The notes: generated by a model from the sequence alone, not told the origin. 64,000 nt of DNA from Gemmatimonadota bacterium (GCA_003222135.1 QHUM01000050.1:62001-126000), one strand, 5' to 3'; positions 35,611 to 44,193 are shown, counted from the stretch's first letter. Made by a program: numbers and translations.

Positions 35611-36657
35611 ATGCCCATCCCCCCCCTGTACGGCCATGAGGGGATCCGCAACCGGCTGGTAGGCGCCATCGCCTCCGGCCGGTTGCCGCAAGCGCTCCTC
35701 TTCGAAGGCCCGCGGGGGGTCGGTAAACAGCGCCTCGCTCTCTGGCTCGCTCAGACACTGCTGTGCGAGAACCCGGAAAATGGCGAGCCCTGCGGCCGAT
35801 GCCAGGCATGCAAGCTGGTCGGCAAGTTGTCGCACCCGGACCTGCATTGGTTCGTCCCGGTGGAGCCCGCGAAGAAGGCGGCTGATGCCGACAAGCAAGT
35901 AGACCTGGTGGCGGAGGCCCTGGCGGAGCAGCTGGCGGCGCGGCGGGCGGGGGGGCCGTTATACGAGCCCCCATCAGGGCTCGCGAGTCACGGGATCGCG
36001 TCGGTGCGGCTCATGCTACGCCGCCTCGCGCTCACGCCCGCGCTCGGGCGACGCAAGGTGTTCGTGATCGGCGAGGCTGAGCGGCTGGTCCCGCAAACCG
36101 GAGCGGAGGCGGCGGCGAACGCCTTGCTGAAGGCGCTCGAGGAGCCGCCGGCCGATACCGTGTTCGTGCTGACGAGCTCGGAGCCGGACGCGCTGCTGCC
36201 GACTATCCTGTCTCGCGTAGTGCGGGTTCGGGTGGCACGAAATGCCGACAGCATCGTGGCAGCGTTCGCACAGCGCGAACTCGGCTTAAAGTCGCAACGC
36301 GATATTGCGGAACGAGTTACGGCAGCGGACGGAAGCATAGGCAAGCTCCTTGCAACTGAGGAGGGCGCCGGAACGGGACAAGCCGCCCAGGCGTTCCAGT
36401 CAGCAGTGGCGGGCGGGCCCGTCCAACGATACGGATTCGCGCTGCGCCAGGCGCCGTTCCAGGCGCGCGGTGGATTCACCGCGATGCTGGACGGTCTGCT
36501 CGAGCAGCTGCGGGAGCAGGCCCGGGCCGGCGGCGAGACGGCAAAGGTGGTGGAGGCGATCGCTTGCACACTCGCAGCGCGCGGGCTGGCGCAAGGGAAC
36601 GTGAACCCGCAGCTCGTGGCGGCCGTACTGGCGGATCAGCTGGCGGAGGCGAGATGA
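35611..36657 (+). CDS. holB: DNA polymerase III subunit delta' (clamp-loader AAA+ ATPase-like)
   Basis: A 348-residue clamp-loader subunit. A Walker A-like loop GPRGVGK (33-39), a four-cysteine zinc module (C52, C61, C64, C67 in GRCQAC), the Walker B region [12 protein letters not shown] and the sensor-1 segment [20 protein letters not shown] identify the HolB/DnaX superfamily. In replication it forms part of the complex that loads the beta clamp in the cytoplasm. DnaX itself is unlikely because the protein is short and starts with the HolB-style '[10 protein letters not shown]'. Its stop overlaps the start of moaC (ATGA), an unusual pairing. Confidence 0.9.
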   Translation: MPIPPLYGHEGIRNRLVGAIASGRLPQALLFEGPRGVGKQRLALWLAQTLLCENPENGEPCGRCQACKLVGKLSHPDLHWFVPVEPAKKAADADKQVDLVAEALAEQLAARRAGGPLYEPPSGLASHGIASVRLMLRRLALTPALGRRKVFVIGEAERLVPQTGAEAAANALLKALEEPPADTVFVLTSSEPDALLPTILSRVVRVRVARNADSIVAAFAQRELGLKSQRDIAERVTAADGSIGKLLATEEGAGTGQAAQAFQSAVAGGPVQRYGFALRQAPFQARGGFTAMLDGLLEQLREQARAGGETAKVVEAIACTLAARGLAQGNVNPQLVAAVLADQLAEAR

Positions 36658-37136
36658 AGCTTTCGCATGTCGATGCGGCGGGTCGGGCCCGGATGGTCGA
36701 CGTCGGGGACAAGCCGATCACCGTACGCACCGCAGTGGCGGAGGGCAGCATCCGGATGTCGGCCGAGGCGTATCGCCTCGTGGCCGACCAGGCGGTGGCG
36801 AAGGGCGATGTGCTGGCGGTGAGCGAAGTCGCCGGCACCCTCGCCGCGAAGCGCACGGCGGAGCTGATCCCGCTGTGCCATCCGCTGGGCCTGGATCACG
36901 TTGAGGTGGATGCCGTGCTGGACGAGGCGTTACCGGGCGTGCGGGTGCGGGCGGCGGCGCGGGCGGTGGGGCGGACTGGGGTCGAGATGGAAGCTCTGAC
37001 AGCCGTTTCGGTCGCGCTGTTGACCGTGTACGACATGGTGAAAGCGATCGATCGGGGGATGGAGCTGGAGCGCGTGCGACTGCTCGAGAAAACGGGTGGG
37101 ACGCATGGCGACTGGCGGCGGGCCGCCGGCGATTGA
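36654..37136 (+). CDS. moaC: Cyclic pyranopterin monophosphate synthase MoaC
   Basis: A 160-residue enzyme of molybdenum-cofactor biosynthesis. With MoaA it converts GTP to cyclic pyranopterin monophosphate; MoaC catalyses the second step, from 3',8-cyclo-GTP, as a cytoplasmic hexamer. Signature segments are [35 protein letters not shown] and [20 protein letters not shown] followed by VKAIDRGM. The length matches the family. It starts within the stop codon of holB (ATGA) and is followed by a 56-base gap. No other moa gene is present in the window. Confidence 0.96.
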   Translation: MKLSHVDAAGRARMVDVGDKPITVRTAVAEGSIRMSAEAYRLVADQAVAKGDVLAVSEVAGTLAAKRTAELIPLCHPLGLDHVEVDAVLDEALPGVRVRAAARAVGRTGVEMEALTAVSVALLTVYDMVKAIDRGMELERVRLLEKTGGTHGDWRRAAGD

Positions 37137-37192
37137 CGGGGAGTTGATGGCGCGGCGCTAGCCTGGGCCGCACGGACTTACCTGAGAGGGCT

Positions 37193-37855
37193 ATGCACAC
37201 GAAGACCCAGAAACTGATGCTGCAGGGGAGTCTCATCCTCCTCGGCGCCTTGATGGTGAGCAGCATCGGCGGGTGGGCACGACGCGCCACGGCGGACGAT
37301 CAGCCGGCGGCGGCGACGGCCCCCGCCGCGCTGGGCGACATGCGCTCGCTCGAACAGTCGCTCGAGGCGACACGCGGCGAGCTGGCGGTGGCACGGCTCC
37401 AGTTGGAGCGCGCCAACGCGATCATCGACTATTCCACGCACTACAGCATCGCCGCCGACCTGTCGGCCGCGATTTACGATATCGCCCTCGCGGAGGGGGT
37501 CGATCCAGCGCTCGCGTTCCGGCTGGTGAAGACCGAGTCGAACTTCCACGCCAAGGCGAAGAGCAAGGTCGGAGCGATCGGGTTCACCCAGGTGCTGCCC
37601 AGCACAGCTCGGCTGTACGAGCCGGGGCTGACAATGCAGCAGCTGTACGATCGTAACACGAACCTGCGTCTCGGGTTCCGCTACCTGCGCGACCTGCTGG
37701 AGCGCTACGAGGGCACCCCGGAGGCGAAGCTGCGCCTGGCGCTGCTCGCCTACAACCGCGGCCCGAGCAAGGTGCAAGAGCTGCTCGACGCGGGTCGGGA
37801 TCCGCAGAACGGATATGCGACGCACATTATGAAGGGCTACAGACGGAAAAGCTAA
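37193..37855 (+). CDS. Membrane-anchored lytic transglycosylase (SLT domain)
   Basis: A 220-residue protein with an N-terminal membrane segment (about 9-27), a short coiled coil (about 50-78) and an SLT-type transglycosylase domain (about 85-215). The catalytic glutamate is E115 in VKTESNFHAKAKSKVGAIGF; the family motifs GFTQVLPSTA and LLAYNRGP are intact. It cleaves the MurNAc-GlcNAc bond of peptidoglycan with formation of 1,6-anhydroMurNAc and should act in the periplasm, anchored to the inner membrane. It is convergent with the MltD-like gene on the opposite strand; the two are separated by a large hairpin. Confidence 0.9.
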   Translation: MHTKTQKLMLQGSLILLGALMVSSIGGWARRATADDQPAAATAPAALGDMRSLEQSLEATRGELAVARLQLERANAIIDYSTHYSIAADLSAAIYDIALAEGVDPALAFRLVKTESNFHAKAKSKVGAIGFTQVLPSTARLYEPGLTMQQLYDRNTNLRLGFRYLRDLLERYEGTPEAKLRLALLAYNRGPSKVQELLDAGRDPQNGYATHIMKGYRRKS

Positions 37856-37863
37856 AGCCGTCA

Positions 37864-37998
37864 AGCACAGGCGTCGCGCGAAAACGTTTACACAGATGCG
37901 TAACACGAAAGGCGTAGGGTCGAGTGGCCCTACGCCTTTGTGTTACGTCTTTGTGCTACGTCTTTGCGCGACGCCTCTGTGCTACGCCTTTTATTTTT
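37864..37998. terminator. Large bidirectional hairpin between two lytic transglycosylase genes
   Basis: GTAACACGAAAGGCGTAGGG (37900-37919) pairs with CCCTACGCCTTTGTGTTAC (37928-37946) with one bulged G and an 8-base loop. The pairing extends imperfectly outward: GCACAGGCGTCGCGC near 37865 is matched by GCGCGACGCCTCTGTGC near 37966. A T-rich stretch (37987-37998) follows on the forward strand. It most likely stops transcription from both convergent genes. Confidence 0.75.
37926..37990 (+). repeat. Tandem 13-bp repeat, about five units
   Basis: The right arm of the hairpin is built of 13-base units of the form TGTGYTACGYCTT. They start at 37926 (partial), 37939, 37952, 37965 (most diverged) and 37978. 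Partial inverse copies lie in the left arm. The array ends at the T-run just before the stop codon of the MltD-like gene. Confidence 0.8.
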
Positions 37999-39568
37999 GA
38001 GGGATCTTGAGCAGGTCCCCCGCCCGGATGATCGAAGCCATCGTCAGACCGTTGTAGTTCAGCAGCGCGGCCAGGGGCACGCCGTAGCGGCGTGCAATCT
38101 CGCTCACGGTCTCGCCCGACTGGACGCGGTGGCTCCCCCGGCTCGCCTCGGTCCGGCTGACGCGCCGGTAGCGGGGCTCGGGGGGGGTGGACCACGCCCC
38201 GGCCGGCACGATTCGACCGCTCATCGGGATGATGATCCGCTGGCCGACGCGCAGCGCGTGCGACCGGATACGGGGGTTCGCGCCCTCGAGCATCGCGAGG
38301 GTCACACGGTACCGCTTGGCGATTTCCGACAACGTCTGCCCGCGCGACACGTAGTGATCCACGAACGTGATTCGGTCGGTCGCGGGCAGGCTGTCGTAGC
38401 GCTCGGCGACGTGCGTGCCGCGTCCGCGCGGCACGCGCACGACGACGACCCGCCCGGGAGGCGTGATGCCGCGGACGAACTGCGGGTTCAACTCCAGGAT
38501 CGCCGCGACGCTCGTGTCCGCGAGTCGGGCGATCACATCCAGGCCGGTCGCATCGGTGACGGTGATCTCGTCGAACGTCAGAGGCGACAGCGGCTGCACG
38601 TCGTCGAACCCATAGCGCCGCGGCTGCTTCGCGATCAGCGACGCGGCGATCAGCTTCGGCACGTAATCGCGTGTCTCGCGCCGCAGGTAGCGGCGGTCCG
38701 CCAGCTGGAAGAACGTGAGATCGCTCACCGAATCGGGGTCCCCCCCGCTCCCGCCCCGACCCCCGGGCAGGCGATTGATGCCGCGCTCGATGCGCCCCAC
38801 GCCCGCGTTGTAGGCGGCCGCCGCCAGGTAGACGCTCCCTAACCGCTCTCGCAAGTCGGCGAGATAGTTCACCGCCGCCTCGGTCGCCTTGAAGGGATCG
38901 CGCCGCTCGTCCACCCAGGGGTCCACCGTGAGGCCGTAGAGCCGGCCGGTGCTGGCCATGAATTGCCACATCCCGACCGCCTTGGCGCGGCTCACGGCCG
39001 TGTTCGAGAGCCCGCTTTCGACCAGGGTGAGATACACCAAGTCTTCGGGGAGCCGCTTGGCGCGCAGCCGGTCGCGGATCATGCCCTCGTAGCGTGCCAG
39101 CCGCCCCAGCCAGATCACGAAGCGATCGCGCGAGTCGACCCGAAAGAACTCGAGGTATTGGAGCACCCGCCGGTTCATCGCGAAGCTCGAAACGTCGATG
39201 TCGAACGTGGGCTCGGGCGACGGCGCCGCCCCGACGAGGGCCTTGCCTTCTTTGTCGAACAGCCGCACCGCCTCCCGCTCGACCTCCTCCCCCTTGACGG
39301 GCGGCGGCGCCGCGGAGTCGCTGCGAGCCCGGGTGCTGTCGGGATGCGGCAGGACGCGGTGCAGGCTGTCGAGCACCTGCTGGTCGGCGGCGGAGTCCTG
39401 CTCCACTCGGGCAATCGCGGCGCCAAGCGAGTCCACGGAGTGAGCCGCGGCCGAATCGCGGACGGCAGGCTCGACCGCGCCGGCGTGCGATCCCCCGGCG
39501 CCGCCGCAAGCCGCGACCCCGACCACCAGAGCGGCGAGCGCCGCACTCCGAGCGAAGCTCGAGGTCAT
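37991..39568 (-). CDS. MltD-like membrane-bound lytic murein transglycosylase with two LysM domains
   Basis: A 525-residue lipoprotein. The signal sequence ends in the lipobox VAAC (C21). A linker of about 110 residues, rich in Ala, Ser and Pro, precedes an SLT domain at about 150-290 with catalytic E184 (TLVESGLSNTAVSRAKAVGM). Two LysM peptidoglycan-binding repeats lie near the C-terminus: about 415-460 (HYVSRGQTLSEIAKRYRVT) and 478-525 (HRVQSGETVSEIARRYGVP). It should be anchored in the outer membrane and cut glycan strands in the periplasm. It is the last gene of a reverse-strand run that begins at 40501 and contains three small unknown genes. Confidence 0.92.
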   Translation of the reverse strand: MTSSFARSAALAALVVGVAACGGAGGSHAGAVEPAVRDSAAAHSVDSLGAAIARVEQDSAADQQVLDSLHRVLPHPDSTRARSDSAAPPPVKGEEVEREAVRLFDKEGKALVGAAPSPEPTFDIDVSSFAMNRRVLQYLEFFRVDSRDRFVIWLGRLARYEGMIRDRLRAKRLPEDLVYLTLVESGLSNTAVSRAKAVGMWQFMASTGRLYGLTVDPWVDERRDPFKATEAAVNYLADLRERLGSVYLAAAAYNAGVGRIERGINRLPGGRGGSGGDPDSVSDLTFFQLADRRYLRRETRDYVPKLIAASLIAKQPRRYGFDDVQPLSPLTFDEITVTDATGLDVIARLADTSVAAILELNPQFVRGITPPGRVVVVRVPRGRGTHVAERYDSLPATDRITFVDHYVSRGQTLSEIAKRYRVTLAMLEGANPRIRSHALRVGQRIIIPMSGRIVPAGAWSTPPEPRYRRVSRTEASRGSHRVQSGETVSEIARRYGVPLAALLNYNGLTMASIIRAGDLLKIPQK

Positions 39569-39575
39569 AGCCCTT

Positions 39576-40004
39576 TCATCGCGTCGCGAAAAAATTGCCG
39601 AGAATGCGGTTCGTCGCGTTCAAGACAGCAAGAGCCGCGCCTCGTGGTGCATCGGTCTCGGTCAGGTAGGCCCCCACGAGCCGCGAGGCCCGCGCTTCCT
39701 GCCGCGCCGACAGCGACACGATCACCACCGTCGCGTCGAACGCCCGCACGGCCTTCACTCCCAGCAGCTCGAACGCGAGTTTCGGCTGGACCACGCGCTC
39801 GAGCGCGCGCACTGTCGCCGCGGCGCCACACCGCAGCTCGCCGGCCTGAGAGATGATCCCTTCCGACTCCCCGGTGAACTCCCGGCCATCGGGCGACGCC
39901 AGCACCACGGTGGCGCGGCAGCGCCCGCTCGGCAGGCGCTGAAAGTCGAAGCCCTTGAAGCGCAGCCGCTCGTCGCCCGGTGCCCTGCTCATCGGCGCTG
40001 TCAT
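39576..40004 (-). CDS. Conserved-looking hypothetical protein
   Basis: A 142-residue protein of unknown function. After a short leader it shows an alternating strand/helix pattern (KGFDFQRLPSGRCRATVVLA, LRCGAAATVRALERVV, DATVVIVSLSARQEARASRL) and ends with APRGAALAVLNATNRILGNF. There is no signal peptide or membrane segment, so it is probably cytoplasmic. The overall pattern suggests a small alpha/beta domain that may bind or modify a partner. It lies 7 bases upstream of the MltD-like gene and 9 bases behind the 40014 gene, hence one transcription unit. ATG 39992 is an alternative start. I do not recognise the family. Confidence 0.7.
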   Translation of the reverse strand: MTAPMSRAPGDERLRFKGFDFQRLPSGRCRATVVLASPDGREFTGESEGIISQAGELRCGAAATVRALERVVQPKLAFELLGVKAVRAFDATVVIVSLSARQEARASRLVGAYLTETDAPRGAALAVLNATNRILGNFFATR

Positions 40005-40013
40005 TGGCCGGCC

Positions 40014-40262
40014 TCAGTCGAACCGCACTTCGATCTGCTGTTTGGTCGAGGTATCCCGCGGCAAGTCCACTACGTCCACCTCCAGCTGGGGCCGCCCCTG
40101 CGCGTCGCGCTCCGCCGTCACTACCAGGATGAGCCCACTCTCCAGCTCCACCTTGAGCTGGCGCACGTCCGACCGCACGGTGACGTCGCGCACCAGCTCG
40201 CCCCGCAACCGCGCGACCGCGCCCACGATGCGACGCAGGGCCTGCACGCCCAGCGAGGTCAC
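40014..40262 (-). CDS. Small hypothetical protein
   Basis: An 82-residue protein starting at a GTG that overlaps the stop of the upstream gene (GTGA). It has one amphipathic helix (VQALRRIVGAVARLRGELV) followed by beta strands rich in charged residues (VRQLKVELESGLILVVTAER, QLEVDVVDLP). No motif is recognised. The frame stays open further upstream, but that part is the antisense shadow of the neighbouring gene. The tight overlap with the 40259 gene suggests that the two products work together or need equal amounts. Confidence 0.62.
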   Translation of the reverse strand: MTSLGVQALRRIVGAVARLRGELVRDVTVRSDVRQLKVELESGLILVVTAERDAQGRPQLEVDVVDLPRDTSTKQQIEVRFD

Positions 40263-40501
40263 GCCAGCCGCTCGGTCAGCAGCTGCGAGAGGGCCCTGTC
40301 GGGGATGCGCTCCGCCTGGATGAACAGGGACGATTTCGAGGTGGCCTCGAGTGGGTACAGCGTCCAAAACGACCGACCCGGGCGCTCCGAAGCCGCACGG
40401 AACGACAGCACCAGCTGCCATGCCTCCGCGTTGGCCGGGCGCTCAGCGAGTGCGTCCACGTGCCAAACTTGATCGCCCAGAGCGATCACTCTCCAGGGCA
40501 T
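40259..40501 (-). CDS. Small hypothetical protein
   Basis: An 80-residue protein, first gene of the reverse-strand run. It is rich in aromatic residues and predicted mostly as beta strand (WRVIALGDQVWHVDALAERP, LVLSFRAASERPGRSFWTLY), with a C-terminal helix (RIPDRALSQLLTERLA). It looks like a small compact cytoplasmic domain. I do not recognise it. The stop overlaps the GTG start of the 40014 gene. Confidence 0.62.
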   Translation of the reverse strand: MPWRVIALGDQVWHVDALAERPANAEAWQLVLSFRAASERPGRSFWTLYPLEATSKSSLFIQAERIPDRALSQLLTERLA

Positions 40502-40583
40502 GGATCACCTTCCCGCACACCAGGGCCCGACAATATGGGCCTAACCCCAAGCCCGGTCAATAGTTGAGGCGACCGGAGGGGGT

Positions 40584-41447
40584 TTAATCCCCCCGGGTGG
40601 CGAGCGCCTTGAAGCGCTTGGAGAGCTGCTTCGTGACGGGACCTGGCACGCCGGCGCCGATCACCCGCGCGTCGAGCTTCGTGACGCCGACGATCTCGGC
40701 CGCCGTGCCGGTGAAGAAGACTTCGTCCGCCGTGTAGAGGTCGTAGCGGTTGAGCGGCACCTCCTCGATCCCGTATGTCGCCTCGCGCGCCAGCTCGATC
40801 ACCGCGTCACGCGTGACGCCGCGCAGGATCCCCGCATAGGCGGGGGGCGTCTTGAGGGTGCCGTTCGTCACCGCGAACACGTTCATGCCGCTCGCCTCGG
40901 CGACGTAGCCCGAGATGTCCAGCATGATGACCTCGTCCACACCGGCCGCGATCCCTTCGACCTTGGCGAGGATGTGTGACAGGTAATTCAGCGATTTGAT
41001 GCGGGGCGAGAGACTTTCCCTGTGATTGATGGGCGTCGCCGCTGTGAGACAGGTCAGACCCTTCTCGTAGCGGTCGGCGGGCCACAGCACGATCGAATCG
41101 ACGATCAGGATGATGGATGGCCGAACGCACTTGCGCGGGTCAAGCCCGAGGTCGCCCACCCCTCGGGTCACCAGCAACCGGATGTAGGCGTCCACGAGTC
41201 CGCTCTTCGCGACGGCCTCTTCCACCAGCCGGCGCAGCTCGGCCTTGGTCATCGGGATCTCGAGCCACGCTCCCTTGGCCGAGTGATACAGGCGATCGAG
41301 GTGCTTGTCCAACCGGAACACGCGCCGGTCGTACACGCGGATTCCTTCGAACACGCCGTCGCCGTACAGGAGACCGTGATCGAACACCGAGACCTTGGCG
41401 TTCGCCTTGTCGTAGTACTGGCCGTCGATCCAGATCGTGGGTGCCAT
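40584..41447 (-). CDS. ilvE: Branched-chain amino acid aminotransferase (class IV)
   Basis: A 287-residue PLP enzyme of fold type IV. It begins with the family motif VSVFDHGLLYGDGVFEGIRV, has the Schiff-base lysine K151 (SPRIKSLNYLSHIL) and the glutamate that contacts the pyridine nitrogen, E184 (VAEASGMNVFAV), and ends with TGTAAEIVGVTKLDAR. The enzyme transfers the amino group between glutamate and the keto acids of valine, leucine and isoleucine in the cytoplasm. D-amino-acid transaminase and aminodeoxychorismate lyase share the fold, but length and motifs fit the archaeal-type IlvE best. It stands alone, with no ilv or leu genes nearby. Confidence 0.9.
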   Translation of the reverse strand: MAPTIWIDGQYYDKANAKVSVFDHGLLYGDGVFEGIRVYDRRVFRLDKHLDRLYHSAKGAWLEIPMTKAELRRLVEEAVAKSGLVDAYIRLLVTRGVGDLGLDPRKCVRPSIILIVDSIVLWPADRYEKGLTCLTAATPINHRESLSPRIKSLNYLSHILAKVEGIAAGVDEVIMLDISGYVAEASGMNVFAVTNGTLKTPPAYAGILRGVTRDAVIELAREATYGIEEVPLNRYDLYTADEVFFTGTAAEIVGVTKLDARVIGAGVPGPVTKQLSKRFKALATRGD

Positions 41448-41517
41448 GGTAGCGGGCGGAATATACCGCGGGGAAAGAGAGGTCGGCTACCCGGGTTGCA
41501 GCTACTGCTCTGAGGCG

Positions 41518-41694
41518 TCAGCCGGCCGGCTGGCGCAAGAAGCCCGCGAGAATGGTGAGGGTGACTCCGGCTCCCAAGGTCCAGCGGGCCCAAGTCGGGG
41601 TAGGGTCCCAGGTGAAGAGCGCCAGCCATCCCACCACGACCATGGCCAACCCGAGGCCTGCCCCGACGACTCGGGTCATGCGCCGCTGCGTCAT
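41518..41694 (-). CDS. Small two-helix membrane protein
   Basis: A 58-residue protein with two hydrophobic segments (VVGAGLGLAMVVVGWLALF and WTLGAGVTLTILAGFL) joined by a short loop containing DPTPTWARW. Its ATG overlaps the stop of the sigma-like gene upstream (ATGA), which fixes the start and argues for translation. The frame is open further upstream, but that part is the shadow of the sigma-like gene. It could be a membrane partner of the upstream protein; no anti-sigma motif is seen. Confidence 0.6.
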   Translation of the reverse strand: MTQRRMTRVVGAGLGLAMVVVGWLALFTWDPTPTWARWTLGAGVTLTILAGFLRQPAG

Positions 41695-41978
41695 CGCGCG
41701 GCCGGGGTGACGCCGCGCCCGGCGGCGAGCGATCGCGCCAGCGACGACAGCCACACCAGCACGCTGCCGGCGCGGGGATTGAACTCCCCAGCGGCGCGCC
41801 AGGCCTGATCGAACGTCTCTGACACGACCCGCTCGGCTGCCTCCGCCCTGCCCAGCGCGACGTACAGCTGCGCGTACACGGACAGGCCGTGACGGTCGCG
41901 CAGCTCGGCGCAGGCCTCGCGGTCACCCTCGGCCATCAGTTGTACCAGTTGGTTATCCGGCATGAGACGGTGGGTCAT
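41691..41978 (-). CDS. Sigma-70 region-2-like short protein
   Basis: A 95-residue protein that aligns with region 2 of ECF sigma factors: NQLVQLMAEGDREACAELRD, then YAQLYVALGRAEAAERVVSE, TFDQAWRAAGEFNPR and GSVLVWLSSLARSLA. The chain stops where region 2 ends. Region 4, needed for -35 recognition, is absent, and the next ORF does not supply it. It is therefore either a decayed ECF sigma gene or a shortened protein that binds core polymerase. It overlaps the small membrane protein gene by four bases. Seventy bases separate that gene from ilvE. Confidence 0.65.
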   Translation of the reverse strand: MTHRLMPDNQLVQLMAEGDREACAELRDRHGLSVYAQLYVALGRAEAAERVVSETFDQAWRAAGEFNPRAGSVLVWLSSLARSLAAGRGVTPAAR

Positions 41979-42073
41979 TCCTTAAAGAGGCTGCGCCGCG
42001 CTTCGAAGTAACGGTCTCTTGCACCGGGTGCGGCGCGTCGCATCTTTGGCCCGACTTTGGGAAAGGGCGTGGC

Positions 42074-43915
42074 ATGCGACTCCGCTTCCCGCGCGTCGGC
42101 CTCGTGGTCGCTTTGGCCGCGTGCAGCCAGCCCGCGCCGCCCGCGGGCTCGTTCGATTACCTGTTCGCGCCGCCAGGCGGACGCTTTCAGCACGTCTCCT
42201 CCACCGACTCGACCGGCGGGAATCACGACTTCGGCGAGATTGCGGCGGGCGACAGCGCGGTGTTGCTCGACACCCCGGGCCCCGGCGTGGTGCGGCGGTT
42301 GTGGGTCACCGTGGCGAGCCGCGACCGGCAGTACCTCCGGCGCGTCGCGTTGAAGATGTATTGGGAGGGTGAAACCAATCCCTCCGTAGCGGCGCCGCTC
42401 GGAGACTTCTTCGGCAACGGATTCAGCAAGCGGCACTATACCGCGCTGGTTATGGGCGAAGCGAGCGGCGGGTTCTACTGTTATCTGCCGATGCCGTTCG
42501 AGCGGCGCGCCCGCATCGTCGTCGAGAACGGCACCGGGCGACCGATCGACGCGCTGTATTACAACATCGAGCTCGTCAGGGACATCCGGCTGCCGTCCGG
42601 CTTCGGGACGTTCCATGCGTGGTGGCACCGTGACGCGCGCACCACGGCGCGAGCCCCGCACCTCATTCTCGCCGCGCGCGGCCGCGGCGCCCTCGTCGGC
42701 GTCTCGCTCAACGCGCAGAGCTACGCGAAGAACCTCGCGTTCCTGGAAGGTGACGAGACGTACACGGTGGATGGCGAGCGCCGCGGTCAGGGAACCGGGA
42801 CCGAAGACTATTTCAACAGCGGCTGGTACTTCGACGAGGGCACCTACGCCGGCCCCTACACGGGGCTGATCGTGAAGGACGATACGCTGGGGCGCGTGGC
42901 GGCGTACCGCTGGCACCTCCCGGACGCGGTGCCGTTCCGCGACTCGTTGCGTGTCACCATCGAGCACGGCACCGAGAACGGCGAGGTGGCGGACTACGCG
43001 ACGATGGCGTACTGGTATCAGACCGAGCCGCATGCGCCGCTGCCACCCCTACCGCCGCCCGATGCGCGGCGCGTACCGGCCGTCGTGATCCCACTCGCGG
43101 CAGTTCCCCTGGACTCGCTCCACTGGCAACGCCGCGGTGCGACGACGGTCATGACGCTCCCGGTGCCCCGCCCCGACCGCTACACCGTGGTGGTTTATCC
43201 GGTGGGCGGCCCGGATAGCGATCGCGCTACGTTCCGTGTGGCCGGCGGCCCGGGCCGGACGGCGCTGCTCGTCGCCGCCGATTCCAACACGCTCCTGCCG
43301 GCGGTCCCGCTCGGCGCCGTGTCGGTCCGGGATAGCGTGCGACTCGAGGCACGGGTACGGCATCTCCCTGCGGCGATTGAAGCGCTGCCACTCCACTTGT
43401 GGGCGACTGAATGGCACGTCGTCGGCCCGTTCCCGAGTCCGCACGTGGTGGGGAAGGAAATCAGTCCGGCGCTCGACAGCGTGCTCGCGCCGGAGCGGAG
43501 CCCCGATCTCGCGGGGAGCTACGCCGGCGTGAACGGTCAGTCGGTTCACTGGCGGCGAGTGACGGCGGGCCCAGACGGCCGAGTGCGGCTCACGCGGATC
43601 TTCAAGCCGACGGACTGGGTGCTCGCCTACGGCCAGGCGTGGCTGTACTCGCCGAGGGCGGGGCCAACCACGCTCCTCCTGGGCGCGGATGACGGGCACG
43701 TCTTGTGGGTAAACGGGGAACGCGTCTCCGAGCGGCAGGGGCGCCACACCTCCGAGCCCGATGACGTGGCGATTCCGGTGCGCCTCGAAGCCGGTTGGAA
43801 CCGCGTGCTGGTGAAGGTCGCGAACCTGGACGGCGGCTGGGCGTTTCAGGTGCGGGCCGCCGACCCTGATGGTGTGTTGCGCTGGGGCGCGGGCCCCGGG
43901 GAGGGATCACGATGA
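42074..43915 (+). CDS. DUF2961/GH172-family glycoside hydrolase lipoprotein
   Basis: A 613-residue secreted protein with a short lipoprotein signal (VGLVVALAACSQP; lipobox LAAC). Residues about 30-340 form a DUF2961 domain: DFGEIAAGDSAVLLDTPGPG, PLGDFFGNG, YYNIELV, and the active-site segment RGQGTGTEDYFNSGWYF with E244. Characterised members, classified as GH172, act on alpha-fructofuranosides and alpha-D-arabinofuranosides. The C-terminal third (about 430-610; LLLGADDGHVLWVNGERV, EAGWNRVLVKVANLDGGWAF) is a PA14-like jelly-roll module, probably for carbohydrate binding. It likely works at the outer membrane or periplasm. The substrate is unknown. Confidence 0.87.
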   Translation: MRLRFPRVGLVVALAACSQPAPPAGSFDYLFAPPGGRFQHVSSTDSTGGNHDFGEIAAGDSAVLLDTPGPGVVRRLWVTVASRDRQYLRRVALKMYWEGETNPSVAAPLGDFFGNGFSKRHYTALVMGEASGGFYCYLPMPFERRARIVVENGTGRPIDALYYNIELVRDIRLPSGFGTFHAWWHRDARTTARAPHLILAARGRGALVGVSLNAQSYAKNLAFLEGDETYTVDGERRGQGTGTEDYFNSGWYFDEGTYAGPYTGLIVKDDTLGRVAAYRWHLPDAVPFRDSLRVTIEHGTENGEVADYATMAYWYQTEPHAPLPPLPPPDARRVPAVVIPLAAVPLDSLHWQRRGATTVMTLPVPRPDRYTVVVYPVGGPDSDRATFRVAGGPGRTALLVAADSNTLLPAVPLGAVSVRDSVRLEARVRHLPAAIEALPLHLWATEWHVVGPFPSPHVVGKEISPALDSVLAPERSPDLAGSYAGVNGQSVHWRRVTAGPDGRVRLTRIFKPTDWVLAYGQAWLYSPRAGPTTLLLGADDGHVLWVNGERVSERQGRHTSEPDDVAIPVRLEAGWNRVLVKVANLDGGWAFQVRAADPDGVLRWGAGPGEGSR

Positions 43916-44169
43916 ACGAGAATAAGACGACACCGTCGCCGTGGGGTGGCTGGCTGCTGCACGCCGTGATCGGCACCGGCCTCACGGCCGTGCTGGCGTG
44001 GCTCGCGGCGCCTCCGGTCGCGGTGCTCGCGGCAGTCCTCGCGATGGGGATCGCGCACGAGATCGGCGACGGCGACTTTCTGCGGGTGAACGGCGGCCCC
44101 TGGAACGGCGTGCGCGATGTGGTGGCGTTTCTGCCGGCGCCGATCGTGCTCGTGGCGATCCATCTCTAG
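43912..44169 (+). CDS. Small membrane protein
   Basis: An 85-residue protein whose ATG overlaps the stop of the GH172 gene (ATGA). It has two or three hydrophobic segments (GWLLHAVIGTGLTAVLAWLA, VAVLAAVLAMGIAHEIG, VVAFLPAPIVLVAI) separated by a short polar loop with GDGDFLRVNGGPWNGV. The pattern resembles small phage- or plasmid-type membrane proteins, but no family is recognised. Translational coupling suggests a role with the hydrolase. Confidence 0.65.
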   Translation: MNENKTTPSPWGGWLLHAVIGTGLTAVLAWLAAPPVAVLAAVLAMGIAHEIGDGDFLRVNGGPWNGVRDVVAFLPAPIVLVAIHL

Positions 44170-44193
44170 CAGAGCAGGCGCCGCAAAGGAAAA

